A stretch of 64,000 nucleotides of DNA from JAWPMT01 sp965229785. Lineage in GTDB: Bacteria; Bacteroidota; Bacteroidia; Cytophagales; Cyclobacteriaceae. The notes under the pieces were generated by a model. The model was given only the letters and a program-made list of their open reading frames with translations, ran no database searches and was not told the origin of the DNA. This document shows, one piece after another, positions 25,733-33,536 of the stretch (position 1 is its first letter; the number at the start of each line of letters is the position of its first letter). Location: assembly GCA_965229785.1 (NCBI GenBank), contig CBDDJS010000001.1, forward strand, positions 4,712,001 through 4,776,000. The letters run 5' to 3'. The position numbers and the translations under genes are program-made.

Positions 25733-26139
25733 TGTATCAACACGAAGTACAAATACGGGTAAGGTATGCAGACACAGACCAAATGGGCTATGTCTATTAT
25801 GGCAACTATGCCGCCTACTACGAAGTGGCCCGGGTAGAGTCCTTCCGAAGTTTAGGTTATGCCTATAAAAACCTCGAAGAAGCTGGTGTGATGATGCCCG
25901 TACTTGAATTGAAGACCAGGTACAAACTCCCGGCAAAGTACGATGACCTACTGACCGTAAAGGTGACCATACCGGAAATGCCACGTGTGAAGATCCTCTA
26001 TCAATATGAGATCTATAACGAAGCCGGAGAACACCTCAATTCGGGAGAAACCACACTGGCTTTCATTCAAATGGCATCCGGAAGACCCACACGAATTCCG
26101 GAAGTCATGAAAAACCTGTTAAGTCCTTATTTTGAATGA
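25732..26139 (+). CDS. Acyl-CoA thioesterase of the YbgC/FadM hot-dog family
   Basis: A 135-residue 4-hydroxybenzoyl-CoA-thioesterase-type protein. RVRYADTDQMGYVYYGNYAAYYEVAR contains the active-site Asp and the Tyr/Asn region of the family. It hydrolyses short to medium acyl-CoA or acyl-ACP; the exact substrate is open. The start shares a base with the mltG stop (TAATG), and the next gene overlaps its end by 8 bases, making a tight three-gene operon. Confidence 0.9.
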   Translation: MYQHEVQIRVRYADTDQMGYVYYGNYAAYYEVARVESFRSLGYAYKNLEEAGVMMPVLELKTRYKLPAKYDDLLTVKVTIPEMPRVKILYQYEIYNEAGEHLNSGETTLAFIQMASGRPTRIPEVMKNLLSPYFE

Positions 26140-26764
26140 GGCTTCAACCATAGTTCCCGCCCCCTGGCAGTTGAAAGGAGAAGGCATCATTTTAATGTAT
26201 TCCTCCTTCAGAAAACAGTTCGATAAAATCAATTTTTTCCTTTCTGAACCATTAAAATCCAGCTTTTTAGGTGGGTTGGCCTATGTGATGTTGGTTAATT
26301 ACACCGAAAGTCCGGTAGGACCCTACAAGGAATTGTTGGCCATCCCAGGGAAATTCAAAACACCATACGGTTCAAAACAAACCATTTCGAAGATCTATGT
26401 GGACTCAGAAGCAAGCCTGAACAGCGGGCGTGCCAATTGGGGAATCCCAAAAGAACTGGCACAGTTTGACTGGAACAAGAGCAAAAACCAAACCCATATC
26501 AGCGTCAGAAAAGAAAGTGAGATTTTCTTTGAAATTACCGTCAAAAACAGGCCCGTTAAATTCCCACTGACCACCGCTATCCTTCCAATCCGATTGTATC
26601 AGGAACTAAATGACACCACGTATCAGGTCAATCCTTCCGGCCGTGGAATAGGGCAGCTCGCTAAGGCATCCATTGGCGATATTAATCCTGATTTCTTCCC
26701 GGACATTCGTGGAACACAATGCCTGTCCGTATCTGTAAATCCTTTTTGGATGAAGTTTCCTTGA
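26132..26764 (+). CDS. Acetoacetate-decarboxylase-like protein
   Basis: A 210-residue protein of the ADC-like fold. The N-terminus PAPWQLKGEGIILMYSF-like segment is conserved in this group, so the TTG at 26132, which overlaps the thioesterase stop, is probably the true start; the first ATG (26195) would remove it. NWGIPKELAQFDW corresponds to the family region around the Schiff-base lysine, but the catalytic Lys is not certain. Many such Bacteroidota proteins have no known substrate. The operon position suggests acyl or keto-acid metabolism. Confidence 0.75.
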   Translation: MNEASTIVPAPWQLKGEGIILMYSSFRKQFDKINFFLSEPLKSSFLGGLAYVMLVNYTESPVGPYKELLAIPGKFKTPYGSKQTISKIYVDSEASLNSGRANWGIPKELAQFDWNKSKNQTHISVRKESEIFFEITVKNRPVKFPLTTAILPIRLYQELNDTTYQVNPSGRGIGQLAKASIGDINPDFFPDIRGTQCLSVSVNPFWMKFP

Positions 26765-26825
26765 TCCCTTCTTTCAAAGCAAGAATGGATCATTTTCATT
26801 AATTTTATAGATCAAACTGATTGAA

Positions 26826-27074
26826 ATGACAACCATCACAATCAAAAATGCCACATCTTTAACAAAGACCGAATTTGAAGACCTGGAGGATCTAAGAGCG
26901 TATTTATCCTCAAACGAGTTTGTTGGGAATGATTCTGAAAGCTTAGGCGAGTATTCATCCAGGCAATTAGGTGAGTTATGGGATCAGGGTATTGATAGTG
27001 GTGAACCTGAAGCATTTGATTCAAAAAAACAGCAAGCCTTCCTTAAACAACTGGAGGCAAAGCATCTCAAATAG
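26826..27074 (+). CDS. parD: ParD-like antitoxin
   Basis: An 82-residue protein three bases upstream of a ParE-type toxin. The C-terminus LWDQGIDSGEPEAFDSKKQQAFLKQL matches the pattern GxxSGEPxxFD found at the end of many ParD antitoxins, the part that wraps the toxin. The N-terminal part is acidic and only weakly resembles a ribbon-helix-helix, so DNA binding is less certain. It should neutralise the toxin and may repress the pair. Confidence 0.78.
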   Translation: MTTITIKNATSLTKTEFEDLEDLRAYLSSNEFVGNDSESLGEYSSRQLGELWDQGIDSGEPEAFDSKKQQAFLKQLEAKHLK

Positions 27075-27077
27075 AAT

Positions 27078-27371
27078 ATGTCCGAATATCGTATTTCTCC
27101 CAGGGCGATGAAAGACCTGGAAGATATTCATTATTATATCGCGATAGAAAAAGAGGCACCCATTAATGCCAAGAAATTCATAAAGAAGCTTTACAAAACA
27201 TTTACATTCCTCTCCAAAAATCCCAACATCGGTAGATCGAAGGAATCTATTCGTCCTGGTTTTATGGTATGGACGGAGAGTAGCTATTACGTATTTTACA
27301 GAAAAACGAAGCAAAGTGTAGATATCATAAGGATTATCAATAGCAATAGGAGAATTGACAAGTTATTTTAG
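27078..27371 (+). CDS. parE: ParE/RelE-superfamily toxin
   Basis: A 97-residue toxin. YRISPRAMKDLEDIHYYI, FIKKLYKTFTFLSKNPNIGRSKESIRPGF, YYVFYRKTKQSVDIIRI and the final NSNRRIDKLF follow the ParE pattern (SPxAxxDL, NPxxGR, FYR, IxRI). ParE toxins block DNA gyrase; RelE members instead cut mRNA, and this sequence fits ParE better. It lies 3 bases after the antitoxin gene, the usual operon spacing. Confidence 0.88.
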   Translation: MSEYRISPRAMKDLEDIHYYIAIEKEAPINAKKFIKKLYKTFTFLSKNPNIGRSKESIRPGFMVWTESSYYVFYRKTKQSVDIIRIINSNRRIDKLF

Positions 27372-27417
27372 TGATAAGAGAATTTACGATCTAATCCCAG
27401 TCGATTAAATTGCGAAA

Positions 27418-27894
27418 ATGAAAATTTCAATCGCCACTTTATTGGTCTTTTTCTCTACTGTATCATTTGCCCAAACCACGATATTTCTTGTGCGTCATGC
27501 TGAAAAAGTCGATAGTAGCCGGGATCCGGAATTGAGTCTACAAGGAAAAGCCCGAGCTGTCCGTCTGATGGAATTACTTTCTGAAGTTGGCATTGATCAG
27601 ATTTATTCTACGGATTACAAAAGAACCAGAAACACGGCCAAGCCACTAGCTGAGAAGCTCGATCTATTCATAGAATCTTATCGCCCATTTGAAGAAGAGC
27701 TAGTGGCAACCTTAAAAGAAGGCATGGATGGTAAGCAAATCCTGGTGGTAGGCCACAGCAATACCATACCGGCATTGGTTAATCAGTTGATCGATGATAA
27801 AGCCTATGAACAGTTACCGGACGATGCTTATTCTAATCTGTTTGTAGTAACGATTATAGATGGGAAAGCTACACATTATGTGTTGACGTTTTAG
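27418..27894 (+). CDS. Secreted histidine phosphatase
   Basis: A 158-residue phosphoglycerate-mutase-like phosphatase with a signal peptide (MKISIATLLVFFSTVSFAQ). The phosphate-accepting histidine is in IFLVRHAEK (about 22-30), an Arg in STDYKRTRNTAKPLAEKL, and the second catalytic His in VVGHSNTIPALV. Its short size resembles SixA-like and small periplasmic phosphatases. The target is unknown. Confidence 0.88.
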   Translation: MKISIATLLVFFSTVSFAQTTIFLVRHAEKVDSSRDPELSLQGKARAVRLMELLSEVGIDQIYSTDYKRTRNTAKPLAEKLDLFIESYRPFEEELVATLKEGMDGKQILVVGHSNTIPALVNQLIDDKAYEQLPDDAYSNLFVVTIIDGKATHYVLTF

Positions 27895-27951
27895 CATCAG
27901 GTTTCGAGCACCTTACACTCTGAGGGCTTCAGGGTGACGGTACTTACTCAC

Positions 27952-28242
27952 TCAAGATTGCTGCAGAAAGCTTAAGACTTCTGAAGTCTTTCTGGGGATG
28001 AATTCAGTTACTTCGTAATCAGCGATATCATTGATTTTAAATGGATCTTTTGCAATTACATTCAATACCTCGGATCTGCTTTCAACATGTGATAATATAA
28101 TGCCCCCGTCTCTCGGAATTTTAGGACCAGAAGCCAGGAAGTTACCCTGCGCGTATTGTTCGTCAAGGTATTGAACATGTTCCTCCAGATAGTGATCAAC
28201 TTTCTCAAGAGGGACTTTGTAAGTCAGGTTGATGATGAACAT
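27952..28242 (-). CDS. YciI-like protein
   Basis: A 96-residue ferredoxin-like fold protein of the YciI family. The pattern ASGPKIPRDGGIILSHV with KDPFKINDIADYEVTEFIP covers the usual region with a conserved Asp in KDPF. Family members are small enzymes or dehydratase-like domains with no settled role. It is preceded by a GC-rich palindromic repeat and may follow the acyl-CoA dehydrogenase on the same strand. Confidence 0.85.
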   Translation of the reverse strand: MFIINLTYKVPLEKVDHYLEEHVQYLDEQYAQGNFLASGPKIPRDGGIILSHVESRSEVLNVIAKDPFKINDIADYEVTEFIPRKTSEVLSFLQQS

Positions 28243-28304
28243 CTATGAATTAACTTCTTTGAGGCACACCAAGGTGCTGGTTTTTATTTTACAAAATAGC
28301 TTCA

Positions 28305-28335
28305 AATCCCCCTGCCCCCTTTGAAAAGGGGGATT
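28305..28335. repeat. GC-rich palindromic repeat or terminator
   Basis: AATCCCCCT and AGGGGGATT form a perfect 9-base inverted repeat; inside it CCCCCTT also pairs with AAGGGGG. The sequence resembles the CCCCCTTT...AAAGGGGG palindromes dispersed in intergenic regions of many bacteria. It lies 15 bases after the acyl-CoA dehydrogenase stop and may also end its transcript. Confidence 0.6.
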
Positions 28336-28349
28336 AACAGGAATTTAAT

Positions 28350-30158
28350 CTACAAATACTCCACCGGAGCTGCTTCCAGTGTCAGGTCCTGCTGATCCTG
28401 AATGATCTTGGCCAGCCCTCGGGTTCTGCCCATTTCATATTTATAGAAGAATTTCATGGTATGGATCTTGCCCTCATGGAAAGCTTCCGAATATTTGGTG
28501 TTGCCGGTCACCAAAGCTTCTTTGGATTTTGCGGCAATTTTCAGCCACTGCCAGCCAATGACGATCGTACTAAAGAAGTCCATGAATAAGGTGGCATCAG
28601 CCAGAAACCGCTCGTAATCACCTTTCATGGCATGCGGCATTAAGGTGCCTAACACCTCCTGTACCAATCCCATGTTCATCATTAGCGTCTGGCCGTAAGG
28701 CTTCAACTCATCATACTTATCAACTTCGGCCACTGTTGCCGAGATCAGTTTCCCCAGATCCTGCAAGATTTCCCCATTTTTAAGGATCACTTTTCTACCT
28801 AACAGATCCAGTGACTGGATACCCGTGGTTCCTTCATATAATGAAATGATCCTTACATCCCGATAATATTGCTGCAAGACAAAATCGGTAGTAAATCCAT
28901 ACCCTCCTAAGATCTGCACCCCATTGTCAATGGCTTCTTTGCCTTTCTCCGCAGGATAAGTTTTCACAATAGGAGTGAGCAACTCCAGCAAGAGTCGATA
29001 GCTCTCCTTTTCTTCCCCTTCTGTAACACTCTCCTGATCCAGGAAGTGACTTGCTTCGGTGATGAGGCTAATGCTTCCTTCGATGATCGCTTTTTGCAGC
29101 AAAAGCATACGTTTCACATCCGGGTGATTAATAATAAGCGTCTGCTCCTCATCTACATTTTTCGACCCGTCTGCGGTCAATCTTCTGCCCTGAGGGCGTT
29201 CTTTTGCGTATTCTAAAGAGGCGAAGTACGCGGCTGAGGCGATGGCGGTACCCATTCTACCCGTCGCGATTCGCGCCTCATTCATCATCTGAAACATGTA
29301 CTTCAAACCTTTGTTGGGCTCACCTACTAACCAACCAATGGAATCTCCTCCATCACTGAATCCCAGGTGCGTCGTACAATATCCCTTCTGGCCCATCTTG
29401 TTGAATTCACCTAAAGTGGCGACATGGTTGTATTCCAAACCACCTGCTTCTACGCGGCTTCTGGGTACGACAAAAAGGGAAATACCCTTCGTTCCGGCTG
29501 GTGCTCCTTTGATCCTGGCCAACACCAAATGAACGAAGTTGTCCGCGAATTGATGGTCTCCGGAAGAAATGAAAATCTTCTGCCCTTCGATTTTATAAGT
29601 CCCGTCTTCTCGTGGTTCTGCGGAAGTGATGATATCCGAAAGCGAGCTTCCTGCCTGAGGTTCCGTCAAACACATGGTTCCTCCCCACTTCATGTCCAGC
29701 ATGTTCTGGACATACGTATCATTGAGTTTTTGATCCCCAAAGGCGATGATAAGGTGCGCTGCACCTGCTGTTAAACCAAAATATCCCGGGATATGATTAT
29801 TGGCGGCTTCCATGATCAAATACACGGCATTAACAATGGAAGCAGGCAATTGAAGCCCGCCAGCTTCGGCATCAAAACCGGCTCCAATCAATCCCATCTC
29901 CCCGACCATTTTTAACACTTTCTCAAACTGGGGATGAATATGAATCCTACCCTCTCTATAAACTGCAGGTTGTTCATCCATTTCCGTGATGTAGGGGAAC
30001 ATCTCCTTATCAGAAAGGTCTTTGACGGAATCCAATAGTAAGTCTATTGCTTCTTTATCGTATGCACTGAACCGCTCCTTAGTCAACAATCGGTCGACTT
30101 CATGCACGTCATAAAGCAGAAACCGAAGGGTATCCATGTCAATGTATTGATTCGCCAT
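28350..30158 (-). CDS. Long acyl-CoA dehydrogenase
   Basis: A 602-residue FAD enzyme that introduces the alpha-beta double bond into acyl-CoA, passing electrons to ETF. It is longer than the standard 380-residue type because of an N-terminal extension and a C-terminal domain as in the DmdC/FadE5-like group. Motifs include MCLTEPQAGSSLSDI, GQKIFISSGDH, the ARIATGRMG segment, GVQILGGYGFTTDF and YEGTTGIQSLDLLGRK, where the Glu is the likely base. It is probably used in fatty acid beta-oxidation. A perfect 14-base palindrome lies 127 bases upstream. Confidence 0.93.
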   Translation of the reverse strand: MANQYIDMDTLRFLLYDVHEVDRLLTKERFSAYDKEAIDLLLDSVKDLSDKEMFPYITEMDEQPAVYREGRIHIHPQFEKVLKMVGEMGLIGAGFDAEAGGLQLPASIVNAVYLIMEAANNHIPGYFGLTAGAAHLIIAFGDQKLNDTYVQNMLDMKWGGTMCLTEPQAGSSLSDIITSAEPREDGTYKIEGQKIFISSGDHQFADNFVHLVLARIKGAPAGTKGISLFVVPRSRVEAGGLEYNHVATLGEFNKMGQKGYCTTHLGFSDGGDSIGWLVGEPNKGLKYMFQMMNEARIATGRMGTAIASAAYFASLEYAKERPQGRRLTADGSKNVDEEQTLIINHPDVKRMLLLQKAIIEGSISLITEASHFLDQESVTEGEEKESYRLLLELLTPIVKTYPAEKGKEAIDNGVQILGGYGFTTDFVLQQYYRDVRIISLYEGTTGIQSLDLLGRKVILKNGEILQDLGKLISATVAEVDKYDELKPYGQTLMMNMGLVQEVLGTLMPHAMKGDYERFLADATLFMDFFSTIVIGWQWLKIAAKSKEALVTGNTKYSEAFHEGKIHTMKFFYKYEMGRTRGLAKIIQDQQDLTLEAAPVEYL

Positions 30159-30284
30159 TTTACTTACTATTTTATTGGGGTAATTCTCTGATTAACAGCT
30201 CAATAAATTCCAGGGTTGATTTATTGAATAATGCTATAAATCTAAATCAGAAATTGCAGATAGAACCCATAAAGGGCGAAAAAA

Positions 30285-30298
30285 GTATGCATGCATAC
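30285..30298. promoter_or_regulatory. 14-base perfect palindrome
   Basis: GTATGCATGCATAC is fully self-complementary and lies between the divergent acyl-CoA dehydrogenase and patatin genes. TetR-type lipid regulators bind palindromes of this size, but no such gene is in the window, so the operator reading is inference. Confidence 0.45.
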
Positions 30299-30420
30299 GA
30301 AATTTGACCGATGTTTAACGCTTCCCTGTCGCCGGTCAATAGAGTGAAATTCTCGCTATTTCCATCATTCCGTTTTCAGTGGTTTGCTTAGATTCCGGTG
30401 AGAATTCTAAAACGCAAGAT

Positions 30421-31230
30421 GTGAGTAAAAATGGATTGATCAGCCGCTTCAACCGTTGGTTGGGTCGTGGAACTAACCGGACAGGACTTGCCCTTGGCGG
30501 TGGAGGTGCAAGAGGATTTATTCACCTGGGGGTGATCAAGGCCTTATATGAAGAAGGCATATACTTCGATGAAATCGCGGGAACAAGTGCCGGAGCCATC
30601 GCAGGGGTACTGATTGCCAGTGGCAAAAGCCCTATCGAGGCTCATGAAATCTTGAAAAAACGCGACTTTTTCGGCTACTCAAAATTCCATATTCCTAAAA
30701 TAGGTTTGTTCAGTCTGGACGGCCTGACCAAATTGATTGATCATGAAATTGAACCTAAGACTTTCGAAGAGCTGGAAACTCCATTCTATGCCTCTGCCAC
30801 CAATCTTAACTCAGGCAAGATCGAATACCTGAATCAGGGTTCTCTGTCCAAGGCTGTAACTGCTTCCTCTAGTATTCCCTTCCTTTTCAAACCGATACAT
30901 ATAGGTGGATCCAAATATTCTGACGGGGGTATCATTGATAATTTACCGATAACACCCTTGCAAAAACATTGCAATCGAATCATTGCCATCAACATTAGTC
31001 CCATCGAAGAGAAGGAAAATCTCAATAGTCTGTTCAAAATCGCTACACGAACCTTTGAATTGTGTGTAAATGCACGTGCGGTGGAAATGAGACATAAATG
31101 CTCCCTTTTCATAGAGCCTGCTGACATTGGCACCTATGATTTATTCGACATTAAGAAGGCCGATGAGTTATTCAATAAGGGATATGAGTACACGAAGCGT
31201 TTGCTGGTTGAAAAGCACGTTGAGAAGTAA
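30421..31230 (+). CDS. Patatin-like phospholipase
   Basis: A lipid acyl hydrolase of about 269 residues with a Ser-Asp dyad. LALGGGGARGFIHLGVI forms the oxyanion-hole loop, GTSAGAIAG is the GxSxG nucleophile elbow, and KYSDGGIIDNLPI supplies the DGG aspartate. No ATG precedes these motifs. I use the GTG at 30421; another GTG at 30379 would add 14 residues. No signal peptide is evident, so it resembles the RssA/YchK cytoplasmic type. Confidence 0.9.
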   Translation: MSKNGLISRFNRWLGRGTNRTGLALGGGGARGFIHLGVIKALYEEGIYFDEIAGTSAGAIAGVLIASGKSPIEAHEILKKRDFFGYSKFHIPKIGLFSLDGLTKLIDHEIEPKTFEELETPFYASATNLNSGKIEYLNQGSLSKAVTASSSIPFLFKPIHIGGSKYSDGGIIDNLPITPLQKHCNRIIAINISPIEEKENLNSLFKIATRTFELCVNARAVEMRHKCSLFIEPADIGTYDLFDIKKADELFNKGYEYTKRLLVEKHVEK

Positions 31231-31293
31231 TTGACTTGAACCAAGTGAGTCTGTGATCGTGATTTTCGTCACATGAAGGCCTCAGTCACGCGT

Positions 31294-31809
31294 TCAGTCT
31301 CTATTCAATTCAGCACTTAAATGATGCGTCAAATGGGGTACATCTTCCGTAGACATCTCCAATTGATATCGTAGAATATTGTCCTGAAAAGAGATTATCC
31401 TTCTACTGCCTGTCGCTACTTTGGTCCCGTTATCGTTTCTGATGGATTGACTACTAAACGCTATTTTGAAATGGCCATTCTCTTGATCCAGGGCAAGGTA
31501 ATTACCATAAGTAATCTCAACTCTTCCTGTATTATGACACACATATAATTGAATTGAGCCATTATTATCAGGTTTGAAAAAACCAGTCTCCCAATGTTTA
31601 AATGTTTTTCCGCGATCTTCAAAAACCCATGCGATTTCTTCAAAATGGATCAAGGGTTCGTTTTCAAAAGCTTCTTCAAGCCATCTGACTTTTATAGTAT
31701 TTTCGTAACGATAGGTATCGTGGGTTGGGAAAGAAGCTTCTCCCGTTCCGTTCCAACTCCCTTTCAACCATGTCAATGGCCTTGCCAGCTGTACTAAATC
31801 AATGTTCAT
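31294..31809 (-). CDS. Nitrobindin-like heme-binding beta-barrel
   Basis: A 171-residue FABP-like (THAP4/nitrobindin) protein. WLKGSWNGTGEASFPT and the following Tyr match the start of the family, HWETGFFKPDNNGSIQLYVCHNTGRVEITYGN the middle, and the C-terminal THHLSAELNRD lines up with the segment carrying the heme-ligand histidine. Nitrobindins bind ferric heme and scavenge nitric oxide or isomerise peroxynitrite. The ATG at 31809 overlaps the upstream DinB-like stop (ATGA), so I reject the start eight codons earlier. Confidence 0.82.
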   Translation of the reverse strand: MNIDLVQLARPLTWLKGSWNGTGEASFPTHDTYRYENTIKVRWLEEAFENEPLIHFEEIAWVFEDRGKTFKHWETGFFKPDNNGSIQLYVCHNTGRVEITYGNYLALDQENGHFKIAFSSQSIRNDNGTKVATGSRRIISFQDNILRYQLEMSTEDVPHLTHHLSAELNRD

Positions 31810-32291
31810 AAATATTCCTGTTTGGTTAGCCATAGCTCTTCCATCCGATACATATGGAAGTAATCATGCATTAAAAGGTGTCTCAATAAAATGAGTGCTG
31901 AGTAGTTAGTGTACTCAGGATGCTTACCTTCTTTCGACCACATTGCGTCATCAAAGCCTTTCAGGAGGCTCAACGTCTGATTACGCGTCGCTTCAAACTG
32001 ATAAAGCTGCTCTGACAAATCGAGATTAATCAAATCCTTGTCAGAAATCGTATTCCCCGGCAAGTATGGATTGAATTCAGGTTGATCTTCGGCTTTAAAT
32101 TTTTTGAACCTTTCTTGGATCATGACTTCAGCCTGAGCCAGATGACATGCATGCTCATGAATACTCCACTTGTTCGGCTTCCTTCTGGACTTTAACAGCA
32201 CAACAGGAATCTGACCAATAAAGGCCCTCAAAAGCAAGGGCGTACTATTGAGATTCGTCATGAGGGTATTTTTTTCAATTTCATTAAACAT
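31806..32291 (-). CDS. DinB family protein
   Basis: A 161-residue four-helix protein of the DinB_2 type. NKWSIHEHACHLAQAEVMIQERF gives the first His and LILLRHLLMHDYFHMYRMEEL the C-terminal pair, as in the metal-binding triad. Members include thiol-dependent transferases, but most are uncharacterised. It is translationally coupled to the nitrobindin-like gene and lies 58 bases after the trans-sulfuration gene, possibly in the same transcript. Confidence 0.88.
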   Translation of the reverse strand: MFNEIEKNTLMTNLNSTPLLLRAFIGQIPVVLLKSRRKPNKWSIHEHACHLAQAEVMIQERFKKFKAEDQPEFNPYLPGNTISDKDLINLDLSEQLYQFEATRNQTLSLLKGFDDAMWSKEGKHPEYTNYSALILLRHLLMHDYFHMYRMEELWLTKQEYL

Positions 32292-32349
32292 GATCAGGCA
32301 AGCTTTTCATTATCGGAGTGTACCATATTCCGTGATTCTTTGTCAAGTT

Positions 32350-33531
32350 TCAGAGGCTGTTTAATGCCTGGCCCAGGTCCTGGATGATATCCTCACAGTC
32401 TTCTATGCCCACAGATAAACGCAACATGCCATCTGTAATGCCCGCTTTCTCACGCATGGCTTTCGGGACTGACGCATGGGTCATGCTGGCAGAATGTTGT
32501 ATGATCGTAGATACATCACCTAATGATACGGCCAATGTACATAGCCGCACATTGTCAACTAATTTTCGGCCTTCTTGCGCTCCGGCAACTTCAAAGGCAA
32601 TCATGCCGCCAAAACCTTTCATCTGTCGTTGAGCCAGGTCGTGTTGCGGATGTGAGGGCAAACCAGGATAATGCACCTTTTCAACTTTCGCATGAGCGGA
32701 TAGGAATTGTGCTACCTTCAATGCATTGTCATTGTGTCGCTCCATTCGTAAAGCCAGTGTTTTTATCCCTCTATGGGCAAGCCAGCAGGTCATAGGAGCA
32801 GGAACCGCACCAAAATACTTATTGGTATTCCACCTGCACTTTTCAACGAAAGTTTTATTGGCAATCAAGGCCCCGGCTAAAATATCAGCATGTCCTCCAA
32901 TGTATTTCGTCATACTGTGAATGACGACATCTACCCCATAGCCGATCGGATTCTGATTATAGGGTGTGGCAAATGTGTTGTCCATGATCGTGGCGATCTT
33001 ATTGGATTTCGCTATGGCCACTATTTTCTCCATATCACACAACTTCAAAGTCGGATTAGCCGGAGATTCCAAATAAAATAAACGGGTATTCTGCTTTATG
33101 GTATCACTATAATTCCTGTAATCCGTACCATCAACGAAAGTAACGTCAATGTTTAGCGACGATTTTAAGTAGTTTAAAAACCCTCCGGAAGAAGCATAAA
33201 TGGACTCTGGCGCAACGATGTGATCTCCTTCTCTCACACAGGTCAGAATGGCATTGGAAATTGCCCCCATACCTGACGAAAAGACTATGCACGCTTCACC
33301 CCCTTCTATTTCCGCCAAGGCATTTTCCAGCGCCTCCTGGGTAGGATTATTGATGCGACTGTAAAAGTATCCGGGAATATCGCCCTCATGTATCGCGGAA
33401 CCCTCCTCCGCATTTGGGAATGCAAAAGTGGATGCGTTAAATATCGGTGTTGATACAGCACCATAATGTTTGGACAAGTCGGAACCAGCATGTACCGCTT
33501 TCGTTCCTATTTTTCTCAACTTATTCGTCAT
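32350..33531 (-). CDS. Cys/Met metabolism PLP enzyme, methionine gamma-lyase-like
   Basis: A 393-residue PLP enzyme of the trans-sulfuration family. YSRINNPTQEALENALAEIEGGEA, SSGMGAISNAI, ESPANPTLKLCD, DNTFATPYNQNP and SMTKYIGGHADILAGAL, with its PLP lysine, are canonical, as is the C-terminal SVGIEDCEDIIQDL. The family includes cystathionine gamma-synthase, O-acetylhomoserine sulfhydrylase and methionine gamma-lyase; the last fits the neighbours best, but the call is not certain. The ATG at 33531 lies 5 bases after the flavoprotein stop, forming an operon under the ArsR-type dyad. Confidence 0.88.
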   Translation of the reverse strand: MTNKLRKIGTKAVHAGSDLSKHYGAVSTPIFNASTFAFPNAEEGSAIHEGDIPGYFYSRINNPTQEALENALAEIEGGEACIVFSSGMGAISNAILTCVREGDHIVAPESIYASSGGFLNYLKSSLNIDVTFVDGTDYRNYSDTIKQNTRLFYLESPANPTLKLCDMEKIVAIAKSNKIATIMDNTFATPYNQNPIGYGVDVVIHSMTKYIGGHADILAGALIANKTFVEKCRWNTNKYFGAVPAPMTCWLAHRGIKTLALRMERHNDNALKVAQFLSAHAKVEKVHYPGLPSHPQHDLAQRQMKGFGGMIAFEVAGAQEGRKLVDNVRLCTLAVSLGDVSTIIQHSASMTHASVPKAMREKAGITDGMLRLSVGIEDCEDIIQDLGQALNSL

Positions 33532-33536
33532 AACAG

